From an uncultured Erysipelotrichaceae bacterium (GTDB taxonomy: Bacteria > Bacillota_I > Bacilli_A > Erysipelotrichales > Erysipelotrichaceae): DNA of 64,000 nucleotides. The notes under the pieces are model-generated. The model was given only the letters and a program-made list of their open reading frames with translations, had not been told where the DNA came from and did not search any database. The translations under genes and the position numbers were made by a program. The stretch is from contig CALUZH010000014.1 of NCBI GenBank assembly GCA_944325255.1, positions 32,270 to 96,269 of the forward strand. The letters run 5' to 3'. Within the stretch, counting starts at the first letter, position 1. Each line of letters starts with the position of its first letter. Below are positions 19,600 through 29,129 of this stretch, in pieces.

Positions 19600-20160
19600 A
19601 TGAAAATATCTAAAGAAAATATCATTATTGATGAAAATCCCTTGATTCGTGAGAAATCCAAGGCTGTTGATATGCCGTTAAGTGCCGAAGATAAGGCAAT
19701 CTTAAATGATTTATATACCTATGTCTTCAATTCAACCATTGAAGAAATTGCCAAATCGGAAAATCTGCAACCGGCGGTGGGTATTTCGGCCATTCAAATC
19801 GGTATACCCAAAAAACTGATGGCTGTCGTTTTAAAGGATGAGGAAGGAAAGGAAGTTGTCCGCTATGCCTTGGCTAATCCCAAGATTATCTCCCATTCCA
19901 TTGAAGATGCCTATCTTGCTTCCGGCGAAGGCTGCCTTTCGGTGCCCGATGAACACCAAGGCTATGTCTATCGTCATGCCCGCATCAAAATAAAGGCCTA
20001 TGACCTTTTCAGCGATAAAGAAATTATCATTAAAGCCAAAGATTATTTGGCCATCGTCTTGCAACATGAAATGGATCATTTTAACGGCATTCTTTATTAT
20101 GACCGCATCAACAAAGATAATCCCTTCTATGCCGATCCTCAGGCAATCTGCATTGAATAA
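19600..20160 (+). CDS. def: Peptide deformylase
   Basis: Metal-dependent removal of the formyl group from nascent proteins. 186 residues with all three deformylase motifs: GISAIQIGIP (motif 1, unusual Ile-Gln in place of the common Ala-Pro-Gln), EGCLSVP with the metal-binding Cys, and HEMDHFNGILYYDRI. The length and the insertions between motifs fit the Gram-positive type 2 enzyme. A TATAAT-like -10 element lies just upstream. Followed by the RNase J gene after 87 bp. Confidence 0.95.
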   Translation: MKISKENIIIDENPLIREKSKAVDMPLSAEDKAILNDLYTYVFNSTIEEIAKSENLQPAVGISAIQIGIPKKLMAVVLKDEEGKEVVRYALANPKIISHSIEDAYLASGEGCLSVPDEHQGYVYRHARIKIKAYDLFSDKEIIIKAKDYLAIVLQHEMDHFNGILYYDRINKDNPFYADPQAICIE

Positions 20161-20247
20161 TCTATATAAATATATTAAAGTATAGATAAAGAAATAAATA
20201 TATCATTCATCAAACACATTCTTTCATTATTTTAGAAGGAGGACTTA

Positions 20248-22017
20248 ATGCAAAAAAAAGAAGAAGCAACTAAGACTCGACGGAAGTCGTCGAGCAGTAT
20301 TTTTTATGACAAAGATTTTAACAGTAAGACCGATACCCTCGTCTATGCCCTTGGGGGTTTGGGCGAAATCGGTAAAAATATGTACTGTTTCGAACATGAT
20401 GACGAAATTATCATTGTCGATGCCGGCGTTAAATTTCCGGATGATGATTTACTCGGCGTCGATTATGTAATCCCGGATTATACTCATCTCATTAAAAATA
20501 AAGAAAAGGTCAAAGCCTTGATTATCACCCATGGCCACGAAGATCATATCGGCGGTATTCCCTTTTTATTATTGGTATGCAATGTTGAAAAAATCTATGC
20601 TCCGCGATTTGCCAAGGCCTTGATTGAAAAGAAACTGCAAGAAAGAAAGCGTTTGGCCGGAACAAAGATAATTGAAATAAACGGTGAAAGTTCCATCAAA
20701 ACCAAACATTTTACTGTCGGTTTTTTCAATACCGTGCACTCCATACCTGACTCTTTAGGGGTACTCATTAATACTCCTAACGGTCGTGTAGTTGAAACCG
20801 GCGACTTTAAATTCGACCTCACACCGATCGGTCAAAATTCCGACTATCAAAAAATGGCCTATATGGGAGCAGCCGGTGTTACCTTGTTGATGTCCGACTC
20901 CACCAATTCGGAAGTTGAAGGTTTTTCCATCTCCGAGAAAAAAGTAGCTGACTCCATTATGGAAATTACTAAAAATACTACCGGACGGTTGATTGTTTCA
21001 ACTTTCGCATCCAATGTCCATCGTTTGGCCCAAATCATTAAAGCGGCCAAAGAATGCGGACGCAAGGTTGTCGTCTTTGGCAGAAGTATGGAAAATGTTG
21101 TGGAAATCGGCATCAAGATGAAGACCATCGATGTCCCGGCCAATACCTTCATCGCTCCGGAAGCCATCAATTCCATTCCGGCTGACAAGTTATGTATTGT
21201 CTGTACCGGATCACAGGGTGAAGACCTGGCAGCTTTGAGCCGTATTGCCAACGGTACACATAAATATGTCAAAATTATCCCCGGCGATACCGTAGTCTTT
21301 TCATCCAATCCGATTCCGGGCAATGCCATATCCGTATCCGGCATTATCAATCAATTGGTAAGAGTAGGAGCCAAAGTTTTGGTCAATACGCCGCTTTCTT
21401 CCCTGCATACTACCGGACATGCCTCTAAAGAAGAACAGAAATTGATGATTCAATTAGTTAAACCTAAATACTTCATGCCGGTGCATGGTGAATACCGCAT
21501 GTTAAAGTTCCATGCCGATACGGCTATTGAAACCGGTATTCCCAAAGAAAACTGCTTCATCTGCTCAAACGGTGATGCCTTGATTTTAAGAAACGGTGAA
21601 GTGTCAAGGGCCCAAACCCGTATCCAGACCGATGCCATATATGTCGATGGAAATGATATATCCGGACTTTCTACATCGGTCATCAAGGACCGTAAAATTT
21701 TAGCCGATAACGGTATGGTCGCCGTTGTTGTATGCATTGATTCAAGAACCAATACCATTCTTTGTAAACCGAATATCGTTTCCCGTGGCTTTGTCTTTAT
21801 TAAAGAAAATCAAACTTTAATGAAAGAATCGGAACTATTGGTATATGATGCCCTTAAACAATCAATGAAACAAAAAGTTACCTTCGGTGATTTAAAAAAT
21901 TGTATTCGTAATACTCTTGAGCCCTTCTTGTACCGTAAAACCAATCGCAATCCGATTGTCATACCGGTCATTCTCAATCATAAAGATGCCATTAAAAAGA
22001 AAAGCCAAAGCGCCTAA
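20248..22017 (+). CDS. rnjA: Ribonuclease J
   Basis: Beta-CASP metallo-beta-lactamase nuclease with 5' exo- and endonuclease activity, central to mRNA decay and rRNA maturation in Bacillota. 589 residues: the metal motif HGHEDHIGG (about residues 94-102), ALGGLGEIGKNMY at the start, TGDFKFDLTPIG, SDSTNSEVEGFSISE, the beta-CASP GRSMENVVEIG, and MPVHGEYRML. An Arg/Lys/Ser-rich tail precedes the fold (residues 1-28). AGGAGG ribosome site. RnjA versus RnjB cannot be decided without a comparison. Confidence 0.93.
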   Translation: MQKKEEATKTRRKSSSSIFYDKDFNSKTDTLVYALGGLGEIGKNMYCFEHDDEIIIVDAGVKFPDDDLLGVDYVIPDYTHLIKNKEKVKALIITHGHEDHIGGIPFLLLVCNVEKIYAPRFAKALIEKKLQERKRLAGTKIIEINGESSIKTKHFTVGFFNTVHSIPDSLGVLINTPNGRVVETGDFKFDLTPIGQNSDYQKMAYMGAAGVTLLMSDSTNSEVEGFSISEKKVADSIMEITKNTTGRLIVSTFASNVHRLAQIIKAAKECGRKVVVFGRSMENVVEIGIKMKTIDVPANTFIAPEAINSIPADKLCIVCTGSQGEDLAALSRIANGTHKYVKIIPGDTVVFSSNPIPGNAISVSGIINQLVRVGAKVLVNTPLSSLHTTGHASKEEQKLMIQLVKPKYFMPVHGEYRMLKFHADTAIETGIPKENCFICSNGDALILRNGEVSRAQTRIQTDAIYVDGNDISGLSTSVIKDRKILADNGMVAVVVCIDSRTNTILCKPNIVSRGFVFIKENQTLMKESELLVYDALKQSMKQKVTFGDLKNCIRNTLEPFLYRKTNRNPIVIPVILNHKDAIKKKSQSA

Positions 22018-22036
22018 GGCCTTGGCTTTTTTTATG
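22002..22036. terminator. Bidirectional terminator between rnjA and pfkA
   Basis: Stem AAGCCAA / TTGGCTT with an inner GCC / GGC pair, flanked by A-rich sequence on one side and T-rich on the other, so it can stop both convergent genes. It overlaps the rnjA stop. Confidence 0.8.
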
Positions 22037-22037
22037 A

Positions 22038-22997
22038 TTATACCAAACGGTCAAATAAACGATAGAGAAAACGTTTTTGCATCTTCGGCATCATTAATGC
22101 TTCATTAATGCCGATAGCGACAATCTCATTATGAACGGTCGCTACACATTGGCCACCGATGCCTTTAACTAAAAGATCAACGGCTTTTTCGCCCATTCTG
22201 GATGCCAATACCCGATCAGAAGGCGTTGGTGAACCACCTCTTTGAATATGGCCCAAAACCGTTGCCCGACCGGAAAAACCGGTATGATCGGAAATCTTGC
22301 GGGCCAAAAGCGAAACATCGGTTATTTTTTCCGAAATAATAATAATGGCATGATTTTTACCCTGCGAGTCGAGATAACGAAGCTTTTCCATAATAGCTTC
22401 TTCGTCATAACCCGTTTCGGAAGTGACAACGATTTCTGCGCCGCAGGAAATACCGGAATAGACAGCCAAATCGCCGCAACGGTTACCCATGACTTCAACG
22501 ACCGAACAGCGATGATGTGAACTTGAAGTATCTCTTAAACGGTCGACACATTCAACTACCGTATTTAAGGCTGTATCAAAACCGATGGTATAGTCGGTAC
22601 CGGAAATATCATTATCAATGGTTCCCGGAAGACCGATACAATTTATGCCATGGTCAGTCAAAGACTTGGCTCCCCGGTATGAACCGTCACCGCCAATAAC
22701 CACCAAGGCATCAATATGCGCTTCTTTTAAACGTTCACAAGCCAATAGCTGAACTTCTTCTTCCTTAAATTCCGGAAGGCGGGCTGTACCTAAGATGGTT
22801 CCGCCACGCGCTAAAATATCCGAGACACTGCTGCGGGTAAAATTAACGATGTCACCGTTTACCAAGCCCTTATATCCGTCTTTAATACCGGCAACTTCAA
22901 TACCGCTGGCCATGGCTACCCGGGTAACAGAACGGATGGCCGCATTCATGCCCGGGGCATCCCCGCCGCTTGTGAGAATTCCAATCTTTCGTATCAT
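22038..22997 (-). CDS. pfkA: ATP-dependent 6-phosphofructokinase
   Basis: Phosphorylates fructose 6-phosphate in glycolysis. 319 residues, the bacterial PfkA length, with GGDAPGMNAAIRS at the ATP site, the ATP-type GGDGSYRGA loop, the catalytic PGTIDNDISGTDYTIGFDTA, and GHIQRGGSPTPSDR. It ends the polA-mutM-dnaB-dnaI run, 3 bp after dnaI. A second, PPi-type phosphofructokinase is at 56.2-57.4 kb. Confidence 0.97.
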   Translation of the reverse strand: MIRKIGILTSGGDAPGMNAAIRSVTRVAMASGIEVAGIKDGYKGLVNGDIVNFTRSSVSDILARGGTILGTARLPEFKEEEVQLLACERLKEAHIDALVVIGGDGSYRGAKSLTDHGINCIGLPGTIDNDISGTDYTIGFDTALNTVVECVDRLRDTSSSHHRCSVVEVMGNRCGDLAVYSGISCGAEIVVTSETGYDEEAIMEKLRYLDSQGKNHAIIIISEKITDVSLLARKISDHTGFSGRATVLGHIQRGGSPTPSDRVLASRMGEKAVDLLVKGIGGQCVATVHNEIVAIGINEALMMPKMQKRFLYRLFDRLV

Positions 22998-23000
22998 ACT

Positions 23001-23912
23001 TTACCAACTTTCTATATTTTCCCTTCGTCGATTATTCCCTTTTAAACAATAAGGATCGGCTAGGTTAACTACCCTTTCAATCAAACGTTTAGCCTTGATG
23101 GCATCTTCCTTGGCATATTTATCAAATTGATAGATATTAGTCAATTTTTCTATATCGGCATTAGAAGTAAAGACGGTAGTCAAATGATTCTCCATCCGAT
23201 AATCTAAGACCGTAAACAGCACATCATCACGTGAAAAGGCCGTAACCCCTTCACTGCCGATATCATCAAGTGCCAAATATGGAACATGCATCAATGAAGC
23301 GATAAGTTCATCATAAGCTGCCTTATCATTAATGGTTAAATTACGAGCCGTATCAATTAACTTATTCACTTTGACAAAAGCAAGCTTTTTACCCATCATG
23401 GCCAAAGAATTAAATAAGGCCATGATAAGATAAGTCTTGCCGACCCCAAAGTCGCCATATAAGTAAATACCGCGTTTACTTTTACCGCTTAAAATGTGTC
23501 CTAAGGCAATACAAATATTCTTATCCGGACATGTCTTTATCGCCTTGTCAAAAGTCAATTGATGATATTCCTTCGGAATATCGTTTAAAACGAATTCTTC
23601 CAAGTGACGATTCTCGGCAATTAAAGCTTTTTTATATGGGCAATTGCTTAAGGACGTTGTCAAAACCAGATCATATTCCAAGCGCATCCTCTGTCCCTTA
23701 TTATCTTGAAGACAATGATCCAAACCCTTACAATTCTGACATATTTTGCTATTTTGCCAATAAGCCATAAAGGCAACATAGTTTTGAGCAATAAATTCAA
23801 TCCCCAAATGATGTTCTTTTAAAAATGCTTGAATGGATGCATCTTCATACATCAAAGCGACATTTCTTTTTTTAATTTCTGCGACTTTATCAGGTATCGG
23901 AAGTTCAATCAT
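23001..23912 (-). CDS. dnaI: Primosomal helicase loader DnaI
   Basis: AAA+ protein that loads the replicative helicase. 303 residues. The N-terminal helicase-binding domain has a zinc-ribbon-like CQNCKGLDHC (about residues 58-67), and the C-terminal ATPase has Walker A GDFGVGKTYL, Walker B LALDDIGSEG and an arginine-finger region near FTSNADIEKL. It overlaps dnaB by 8 bp, matching the conserved dnaB-dnaI pair of Bacillota. Confidence 0.94.
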   Translation of the reverse strand: MIELPIPDKVAEIKKRNVALMYEDASIQAFLKEHHLGIEFIAQNYVAFMAYWQNSKICQNCKGLDHCLQDNKGQRMRLEYDLVLTTSLSNCPYKKALIAENRHLEEFVLNDIPKEYHQLTFDKAIKTCPDKNICIALGHILSGKSKRGIYLYGDFGVGKTYLIMALFNSLAMMGKKLAFVKVNKLIDTARNLTINDKAAYDELIASLMHVPYLALDDIGSEGVTAFSRDDVLFTVLDYRMENHLTTVFTSNADIEKLTNIYQFDKYAKEDAIKAKRLIERVVNLADPYCLKGNNRRRENIESW

Positions 23913-25056
23913 TTTCAGACTCCTTCAGGAAACGTAAAAGTTCTTCATATTCACTTTGACCATAACTTGGATTTAAGCTGTCATCATATTGCGGCAAAAT
24001 ATCCTTAGTCTTCGATACTCTAGACTTATCTTGATTTAAAAAGGCTTTGGCAGCTTCAGCACTTTGAATATTATTGCGGTGCAAATCTCCGGCAACTCCG
24101 GTAATATAACGTCTGATTAAACGATTATCACATTTCTTTAAGGCATGTTCAATCAAGACATTGACTACTTCAATCGGCAAATGATAGCGTTCAATAAGTT
24201 CGGCAAAAAGTTCCATATCGGCCGGACTGGCTTCTTTGCCGCCCTGCAAATTCATTAAAAAAAGACTGCAAGGCACATTGTATTCACCTGGTTTTATACT
24301 TCGATAATTAGGTCTTACTTCAGCGCAAAGACGTTTAAAACGATTAATATTGAATTCGTTAAGATCGGAAGAGACAACCTTACCGACAATAATGCGCATT
24401 TGATCTTGGGAAATATTATAAATATCGGCATAGCGACCAATCATCGCCAAAATATCGGCTGTTCGAAACTTCAAAGGCAAGAGCGTAGTGCTGGCTTCTT
24501 TGACAAAACGCTTAATATCAAAGTATGAATCAATATGATTATCCGGAACACTTTGTTTCTTAATATAATGAAAATCTGCTTCTTTTTCCGGTGACCAATC
24601 AATCAAAGAATTATATTTTAAATGCTTGGTCATATTTTGATAATCCTTAAGATCTATCTTGCCCTTCATCAAAGCTGTATAAAGTTCATTATAACGATCC
24701 TTGCCAATCGTATTTAAAAGAATGCGAGAAAAAATCTCATCCTTTAAAAACATTTCCGTACTTTTCGGCTCCCGCAATACAAAGACATAACGATCTTCAT
24801 ATTTATATTTATATGTATCTAAAAGGCGATATTCATTAAGTCTTTCAGTGCCTAATATAAAGGCATCCAAAGACATATTTAGGTCCAGCAAAAGCTCGGT
24901 TATCGTTCCCTGCTTCTTATAACGGTTGACAAAATAGCCATAGATAGTCAAAGCATCATTAAAAATCAGCGGTTGATACAAGAGGTAAAGAGCCTGCCAC
25001 TCGCTGCGTTTTAATTCTTTAGTACCGGTTAATAAATAATTATTTCTTCCTAACAT
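23905..25056 (-). CDS. dnaB: Replication initiation and membrane attachment protein DnaB
   Basis: Primosome protein of the DnaD/DnaB family, acting with DnaA, DnaD and DnaI to load helicase at the origin. 383 residues. The N-terminal winged-helix-like part begins NYLLTGTKELKRSEWQALYL. A DnaB_2-like helical domain lies near residues 280-345 (VVNVLIEHALKKCDNRLIRRY). It starts 17 bp inside the end of the MutM-CoaE frame and overlaps dnaI. Similarity is low by eye, but the position directly before dnaI supports the call. Confidence 0.88.
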   Translation of the reverse strand: MLGRNNYLLTGTKELKRSEWQALYLLYQPLIFNDALTIYGYFVNRYKKQGTITELLLDLNMSLDAFILGTERLNEYRLLDTYKYKYEDRYVFVLREPKSTEMFLKDEIFSRILLNTIGKDRYNELYTALMKGKIDLKDYQNMTKHLKYNSLIDWSPEKEADFHYIKKQSVPDNHIDSYFDIKRFVKEASTTLLPLKFRTADILAMIGRYADIYNISQDQMRIIVGKVVSSDLNEFNINRFKRLCAEVRPNYRSIKPGEYNVPCSLFLMNLQGGKEASPADMELFAELIERYHLPIEVVNVLIEHALKKCDNRLIRRYITGVAGDLHRNNIQSAEAAKAFLNQDKSRVSKTKDILPQYDDSLNPSYGQSEYEELLRFLKESEND

Positions 25057-26476
25057 CTTTATCTATCCACATATCAATTTTAGCATAAAGCTCTGCAAGC
25101 GTACCATCATTAGTAATATGCCAATCAGCCCTTTTAATTTTTTCTTTAATCGGCATTTGCGAATTAGTTCTTTCTTTTACATCTTTAGTTTTTAAGCCCC
25201 GCTTTTTTAAACGTTCTAGAGCTACTTTTTGTTTAGAACTCAAGACCAATACGTGATCAAAATACTTATCCATCTGGGCTTCATATAATAGAGGTATTTC
25301 CGCTATGGTTATGGCTTCATGGATACTGAAGGCCTTATAGCTTTCTAAAACCCGGGGGAAAATTAAGGACTCAATAGCTTTTTTGGCCTTGGCATCGTGA
25401 AAAATCAAAGCGGCCAATTTGGTCAAATCAATCATTTCATCTTTCGCCAATTCCGGATAAGCAGTCAAAATGTGTTTTTGAACTTCCTTATCTTCCTTAT
25501 ATAATCTTCTTACTTCCCTATCAGCCGAAAAAGTCTTGAAAGCATACTTTTCCTCAAGATATGCCAAGACTGTTGATTTGCCGCTGCCCATCATTCCCGT
25601 TAGGGCAATACGATGGGGAAGAATTTGGCAATGCGGGCAATAGTATGTGCCCCGACCGCCGACCTTCGTTTTAACGATCAGGGTTTCACAATCAGGACAG
25701 GGATCCCCTTCTTTTTGATGAGCCCTTAAAGACAATTGAAAACGCCCGGTAACCCCCAAAGAAGAAGTATAAGAGCGAATGGTGGTACCTCCGGCTTTAA
25801 TGGCCGCATTTAAGATTCTTCTGGTTTCTTCAATCAACTTTTCAATGGTCTTGATGTCCAAAAACATCGCCGGCATAAGCGGATTTACCTTAATGGCGAA
25901 GAGAATCTCATCGGCATAGATATTGCCGATACCGGCCACAAAGTGCTGGTCAAGTAGGACCGTCTTGATTGCCTTTTTTTCATCAGCCAAATAATGGTAG
26001 ATATAATCGACATTAAAATGATCGCTGAAGGGCTCCGGTCCTAAATTCTTAAAGTCATCATAATTTTCCCTTTTAGCGATTAATTCCATTCTGCCGAATT
26101 TGCGGGTATCATTATAAGCTAGCTTAGTCCCATCCGTAAAATAAAATACCACGTGCGTATGGCGGGCATTGGGAGCATCGCCCTTTTCAAAAAAATACTT
26201 GCCTTCCATGCGCAAATGCGATACCAAAGTCACATCATCCATTTCAAATAGCAAATATTTGCCCCTTCTTAAAAAACGCCGGAAATGCTGACCGATCAAT
26301 CTTTTCTTGAAACTTTCTATATCACCTTCGATAATGCGGGGATAATAAATATCAATATCCCTTATACACTTATCCTTAATAAGGCCTTTTAAGGTATCGA
26401 CTACCGTTTGTACTTCAGCTAATTCCGGCATCTTATTTGGCCTCATACCAGGTCTTGCCCATGGCAAAAGAAGCAT
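25040..26476 (-). CDS. mutM-coaE: MutM-CoaE fusion: formamidopyrimidine-DNA glycosylase + dephospho-CoA kinase
   Basis: One frame encodes a DNA-repair glycosylase followed by the last enzyme of CoA synthesis. Translation should start at 26431 (MPELAEVQ), because the catalytic Pro must follow Met; a GAGG box precedes it and the ATG is 1 nt after the polA stop. From there residues 1-269 are a complete MutM: PE at the N-terminus, GKYLLFEM, AGIGNIYADE, and zinc finger CPDC...CPHCQ. Residues 270-463 are a complete CoaE: P-loop GMMGSGKST, FPRVLESY, ITIAEIPLLYEA. The join ILPHRIALTG runs straight from the zinc finger into the first CoaE strand, leaving no Met for a separate CoaE start. NrdR, often found before dnaB, is absent here. 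Confidence 0.95.
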   Translation of the reverse strand: MLLLPWARPGMRPNKMPELAEVQTVVDTLKGLIKDKCIRDIDIYYPRIIEGDIESFKKRLIGQHFRRFLRRGKYLLFEMDDVTLVSHLRMEGKYFFEKGDAPNARHTHVVFYFTDGTKLAYNDTRKFGRMELIAKRENYDDFKNLGPEPFSDHFNVDYIYHYLADEKKAIKTVLLDQHFVAGIGNIYADEILFAIKVNPLMPAMFLDIKTIEKLIEETRRILNAAIKAGGTTIRSYTSSLGVTGRFQLSLRAHQKEGDPCPDCETLIVKTKVGGRGTYYCPHCQILPHRIALTGMMGSGKSTVLAYLEEKYAFKTFSADREVRRLYKEDKEVQKHILTAYPELAKDEMIDLTKLAALIFHDAKAKKAIESLIFPRVLESYKAFSIHEAITIAEIPLLYEAQMDKYFDHVLVLSSKQKVALERLKKRGLKTKDVKERTNSQMPIKEKIKRADWHITNDGTLAELYAKIDMWIDKDVRKK

Positions 26477-29129
26477 CCAAGCGGACCTTCAATTGATAGG
26501 CATTGGTCATACCGTCATGAATGAGTTTCTGCATCGCTTTGATCTCGCTTTCTTCGACATCAAAAATCAATTCGTCATGAACCTGCAAAATCATCTTGGA
26601 TCTCAATCCCTGTTCTTTAATCATCTTATCAATATGAACCATCGCAATTTTAATTAAGTCGGCCGCCGAACCCTGGATCGGTGAATTCATTGCTGCCCTT
26701 TTCCCGAATTCCTTAATCATGAAATTATTGTCATTTATTTCTTTAATATAACGGCGCCGCTTAAGCATCGTTTTGACATAACCATGTTCCTGACAAAAAG
26801 CTATCTGCCCGTCCATAAATATTTTAATCTTAGGATATGTTTTAAAATATTCTTCTATAAAATGCTTAGCTTCTTTTATGGAAAGCGAAGCCTGCTTGGA
26901 AAGACCGAAATCCGAGATGCCGTAGACGACGCCGAAATTGATGGCCTTGGCTTTGCGCCTTAAATGTTCATCGACTTCATTAAGCGGAATATGGAAGATA
27001 TCCGTTGCTGTTTTGGCATGAATATCAATACCTTCATTAAAGGCCGCAATCATCTTTTCTTCATCGGCCAAAGAAGCTAAGACCCTTAATTCGATTTGGG
27101 AATAGTCACTGCTCATCAAAATATGGCCCTCACTAGGTTTAAAGGCCTTACGAATCATCTTGCTGTCTTCATCCCGAACAGAGATATTTTGTAAGTTCGG
27201 ATCATATGATGACAAACGTCCGGTTTGAGTAATGGTTTGGGAAAAAATGGTATGTATTTTCCCATCTTCTTCGATATATTTCTTTAAACCTTCGGCATAG
27301 GTTGAATAAAGCTTGGAATATTTGCGATATTCCATCAATTGGGCAACCACCGGATGGTAATTGATTAACTTTTCCAAAACTTCAACGGCTGTCGAACGTT
27401 TTTTGCGATCAGGCAAGCCCAATTCATCAAAAAGAACTTCCGCCAATTGCTTAGGTGAATTAAGATTGAATTCATGACCGACATCATGGAAAATATTATC
27501 GGCAAGCTCAGCCATTTTTTGATTGGTTTCTTGCGCAATCGCATCAAGAACCCGATCATCACAACAAATACCGGCTTTTTCCATGGCGTATAAGACCATA
27601 ATCAAAGGTTTTTCCACATCTTCATAAAGAGCTAAAACATCTTTCTTTTGCATATCTTTATAAAGCTCAGCAGCTATTTTAGCCATATTGGCGGCAAAGG
27701 CACAAGAAAAAGCAGCAATCTTGTCAATATCCGGATTAAGCGGCTTTTTAACCGTGCCATAAAAAGCTCCCATCTCTGCAAGCGGAGAATAACCGTAATA
27801 TTCAAAGATGGCATTATAATTATCTAAGTAGTTATAAACCAAAAAGGCTTCAATCATCAAGTCATCGACATTTTGCGCATTGAAGGCAATCTTATGGTAG
27901 TCAAGAAGATGTTTAACAGCCTTTAAATCATAGACCAGTTTCGGCTTGTCACTATTCAAAAAGGCAAGGCATGCATCATCATTAAGCAAATCATCCAAGG
28001 TGATAAATTCCGTCTTTTGCCCATCACTTATTGCCATACCGTCAATTTGCCGGCGATAATATGAAAAAGGTTCACCGGCAAAATATAAAAAAGGACCTTT
28101 TTCAAAAAAAGCAGGATCAAGCTTATCTACCTTTTTGTATACCACTTCCGTATTAATATTATCTTTTTGATTAAGCAAGGAAGTCATCTCATATTCATGA
28201 TAAAAATGATTCAGGGTCTCAGTGTTGCTTTTTAAAGTCAAGTCTTTTAAAGAAACATCAAGTTTAATATCGGTTACAATCGTTGCCAATTGCTTAGACA
28301 GGAAACATTGATCTTTATCAAGTTCTAAATAATCATGGGTCTTACCTTTTATTTCATCCAAATGATCATAGAGATTTTCAATATTATTATATTGTTTTAA
28401 AAGCTTAATGGCGGTCTTGGGTCCGATATTCCTTACACCCTTGATATTGTCGCTATGATCACCCATTAAACTTTTCAAATCAATAATTTGTTTAGGGGTC
28501 AATTCATATTCTTCAAAAAGGGCTTTTTCATCCATTTTGGCCATTTCCGTCAAACCTTTTTTCATTAAATAGACCGTAACCCGATCATTAATAAGCTGCA
28601 ACAAGTCACGGTCACTGGAAAGAATACAAATATCAATATCTGAAAAACGGCTTGCCAAAGAACCGATAAGATCGTCAGCTTCCAGATCATCATATTCAAA
28701 ATAAGGGATAGGATAAGCCTTAAGATAATCGCGGATAATCGAAAATTGCATTATTAATTCTTCCGGAGTTTCTTTCCGTCCGCCCTTATAGTCCTTAGCT
28801 AGTTCATGACGAAAAGTATGTTTGCCCTTATCAAAACAAACAGCCACATATTGGGGATTTAAAGTGGCAATGGCTTTTTTAAGCATAACTGCAAAAGCAT
28901 AGACGGCATTGGTATAAATACCGCTTGAAGTCTTCATCATATTGGTATAAGCCGTTGCATAATAGGCCCTAAACAACATGGAATTGCCATCAACCAAAAG
29001 TAAACACTCATTGCTCATTGTCATTTGCCTCTTCCTCTTCGGTAAGATTTTCTTCATCTGTTTCTTCTGTAGTATTTTCCTCTTGATTTGTTTCTTCTTC
29101 GGCATCAGCAGCAATGGTTTCCAAAACAT
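26433..29129 (-). CDS. polA: DNA polymerase I
   Basis: Repair and Okazaki-fragment polymerase. The frame is extended at the 5' end by about 37 codons inside the upstream gene. The likely start is Met38 (29018, MSNECLLLVDG), 9 nt after AGAGG, giving 861 residues and overlapping the upstream stop by 11 bp. The 5'-nuclease domain has LLVDGNSMLFRAYYA, DDLEADDLIGSLA and GDHSDNIKGV. The middle domain lacks the DxE motif, so proofreading is probably absent, as in Bacillus. Polymerase motifs A (SSDYSQIELR), B (KAINFGVVYG) and C (VHDEL) are intact. Directly followed by mutM-coaE. Confidence 0.96.
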   Translation of the reverse strand: MFWKPLLLMPKKKQIKRKILQKKQMKKILPKRKRQMTMSNECLLLVDGNSMLFRAYYATAYTNMMKTSSGIYTNAVYAFAVMLKKAIATLNPQYVAVCFDKGKHTFRHELAKDYKGGRKETPEELIMQFSIIRDYLKAYPIPYFEYDDLEADDLIGSLASRFSDIDICILSSDRDLLQLINDRVTVYLMKKGLTEMAKMDEKALFEEYELTPKQIIDLKSLMGDHSDNIKGVRNIGPKTAIKLLKQYNNIENLYDHLDEIKGKTHDYLELDKDQCFLSKQLATIVTDIKLDVSLKDLTLKSNTETLNHFYHEYEMTSLLNQKDNINTEVVYKKVDKLDPAFFEKGPFLYFAGEPFSYYRRQIDGMAISDGQKTEFITLDDLLNDDACLAFLNSDKPKLVYDLKAVKHLLDYHKIAFNAQNVDDLMIEAFLVYNYLDNYNAIFEYYGYSPLAEMGAFYGTVKKPLNPDIDKIAAFSCAFAANMAKIAAELYKDMQKKDVLALYEDVEKPLIMVLYAMEKAGICCDDRVLDAIAQETNQKMAELADNIFHDVGHEFNLNSPKQLAEVLFDELGLPDRKKRSTAVEVLEKLINYHPVVAQLMEYRKYSKLYSTYAEGLKKYIEEDGKIHTIFSQTITQTGRLSSYDPNLQNISVRDEDSKMIRKAFKPSEGHILMSSDYSQIELRVLASLADEEKMIAAFNEGIDIHAKTATDIFHIPLNEVDEHLRRKAKAINFGVVYGISDFGLSKQASLSIKEAKHFIEEYFKTYPKIKIFMDGQIAFCQEHGYVKTMLKRRRYIKEINDNNFMIKEFGKRAAMNSPIQGSAADLIKIAMVHIDKMIKEQGLRSKMILQVHDELIFDVEESEIKAMQKLIHDGMTNAYQLKVRLDASFAMGKTWYEAK

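Noticed and set aside
20859..21350. 163-codon minus-strand open frame opposite RNase J
   Set aside because: Lies wholly inside rnjA on the other strand; no independent signals.
25040..26476. Treating the MutM-CoaE join as an assembly error
   Set aside because: Both domains are in one frame with a natural junction and no repeat or homopolymer at the join; an error would more likely break the frame. It still needs read support.
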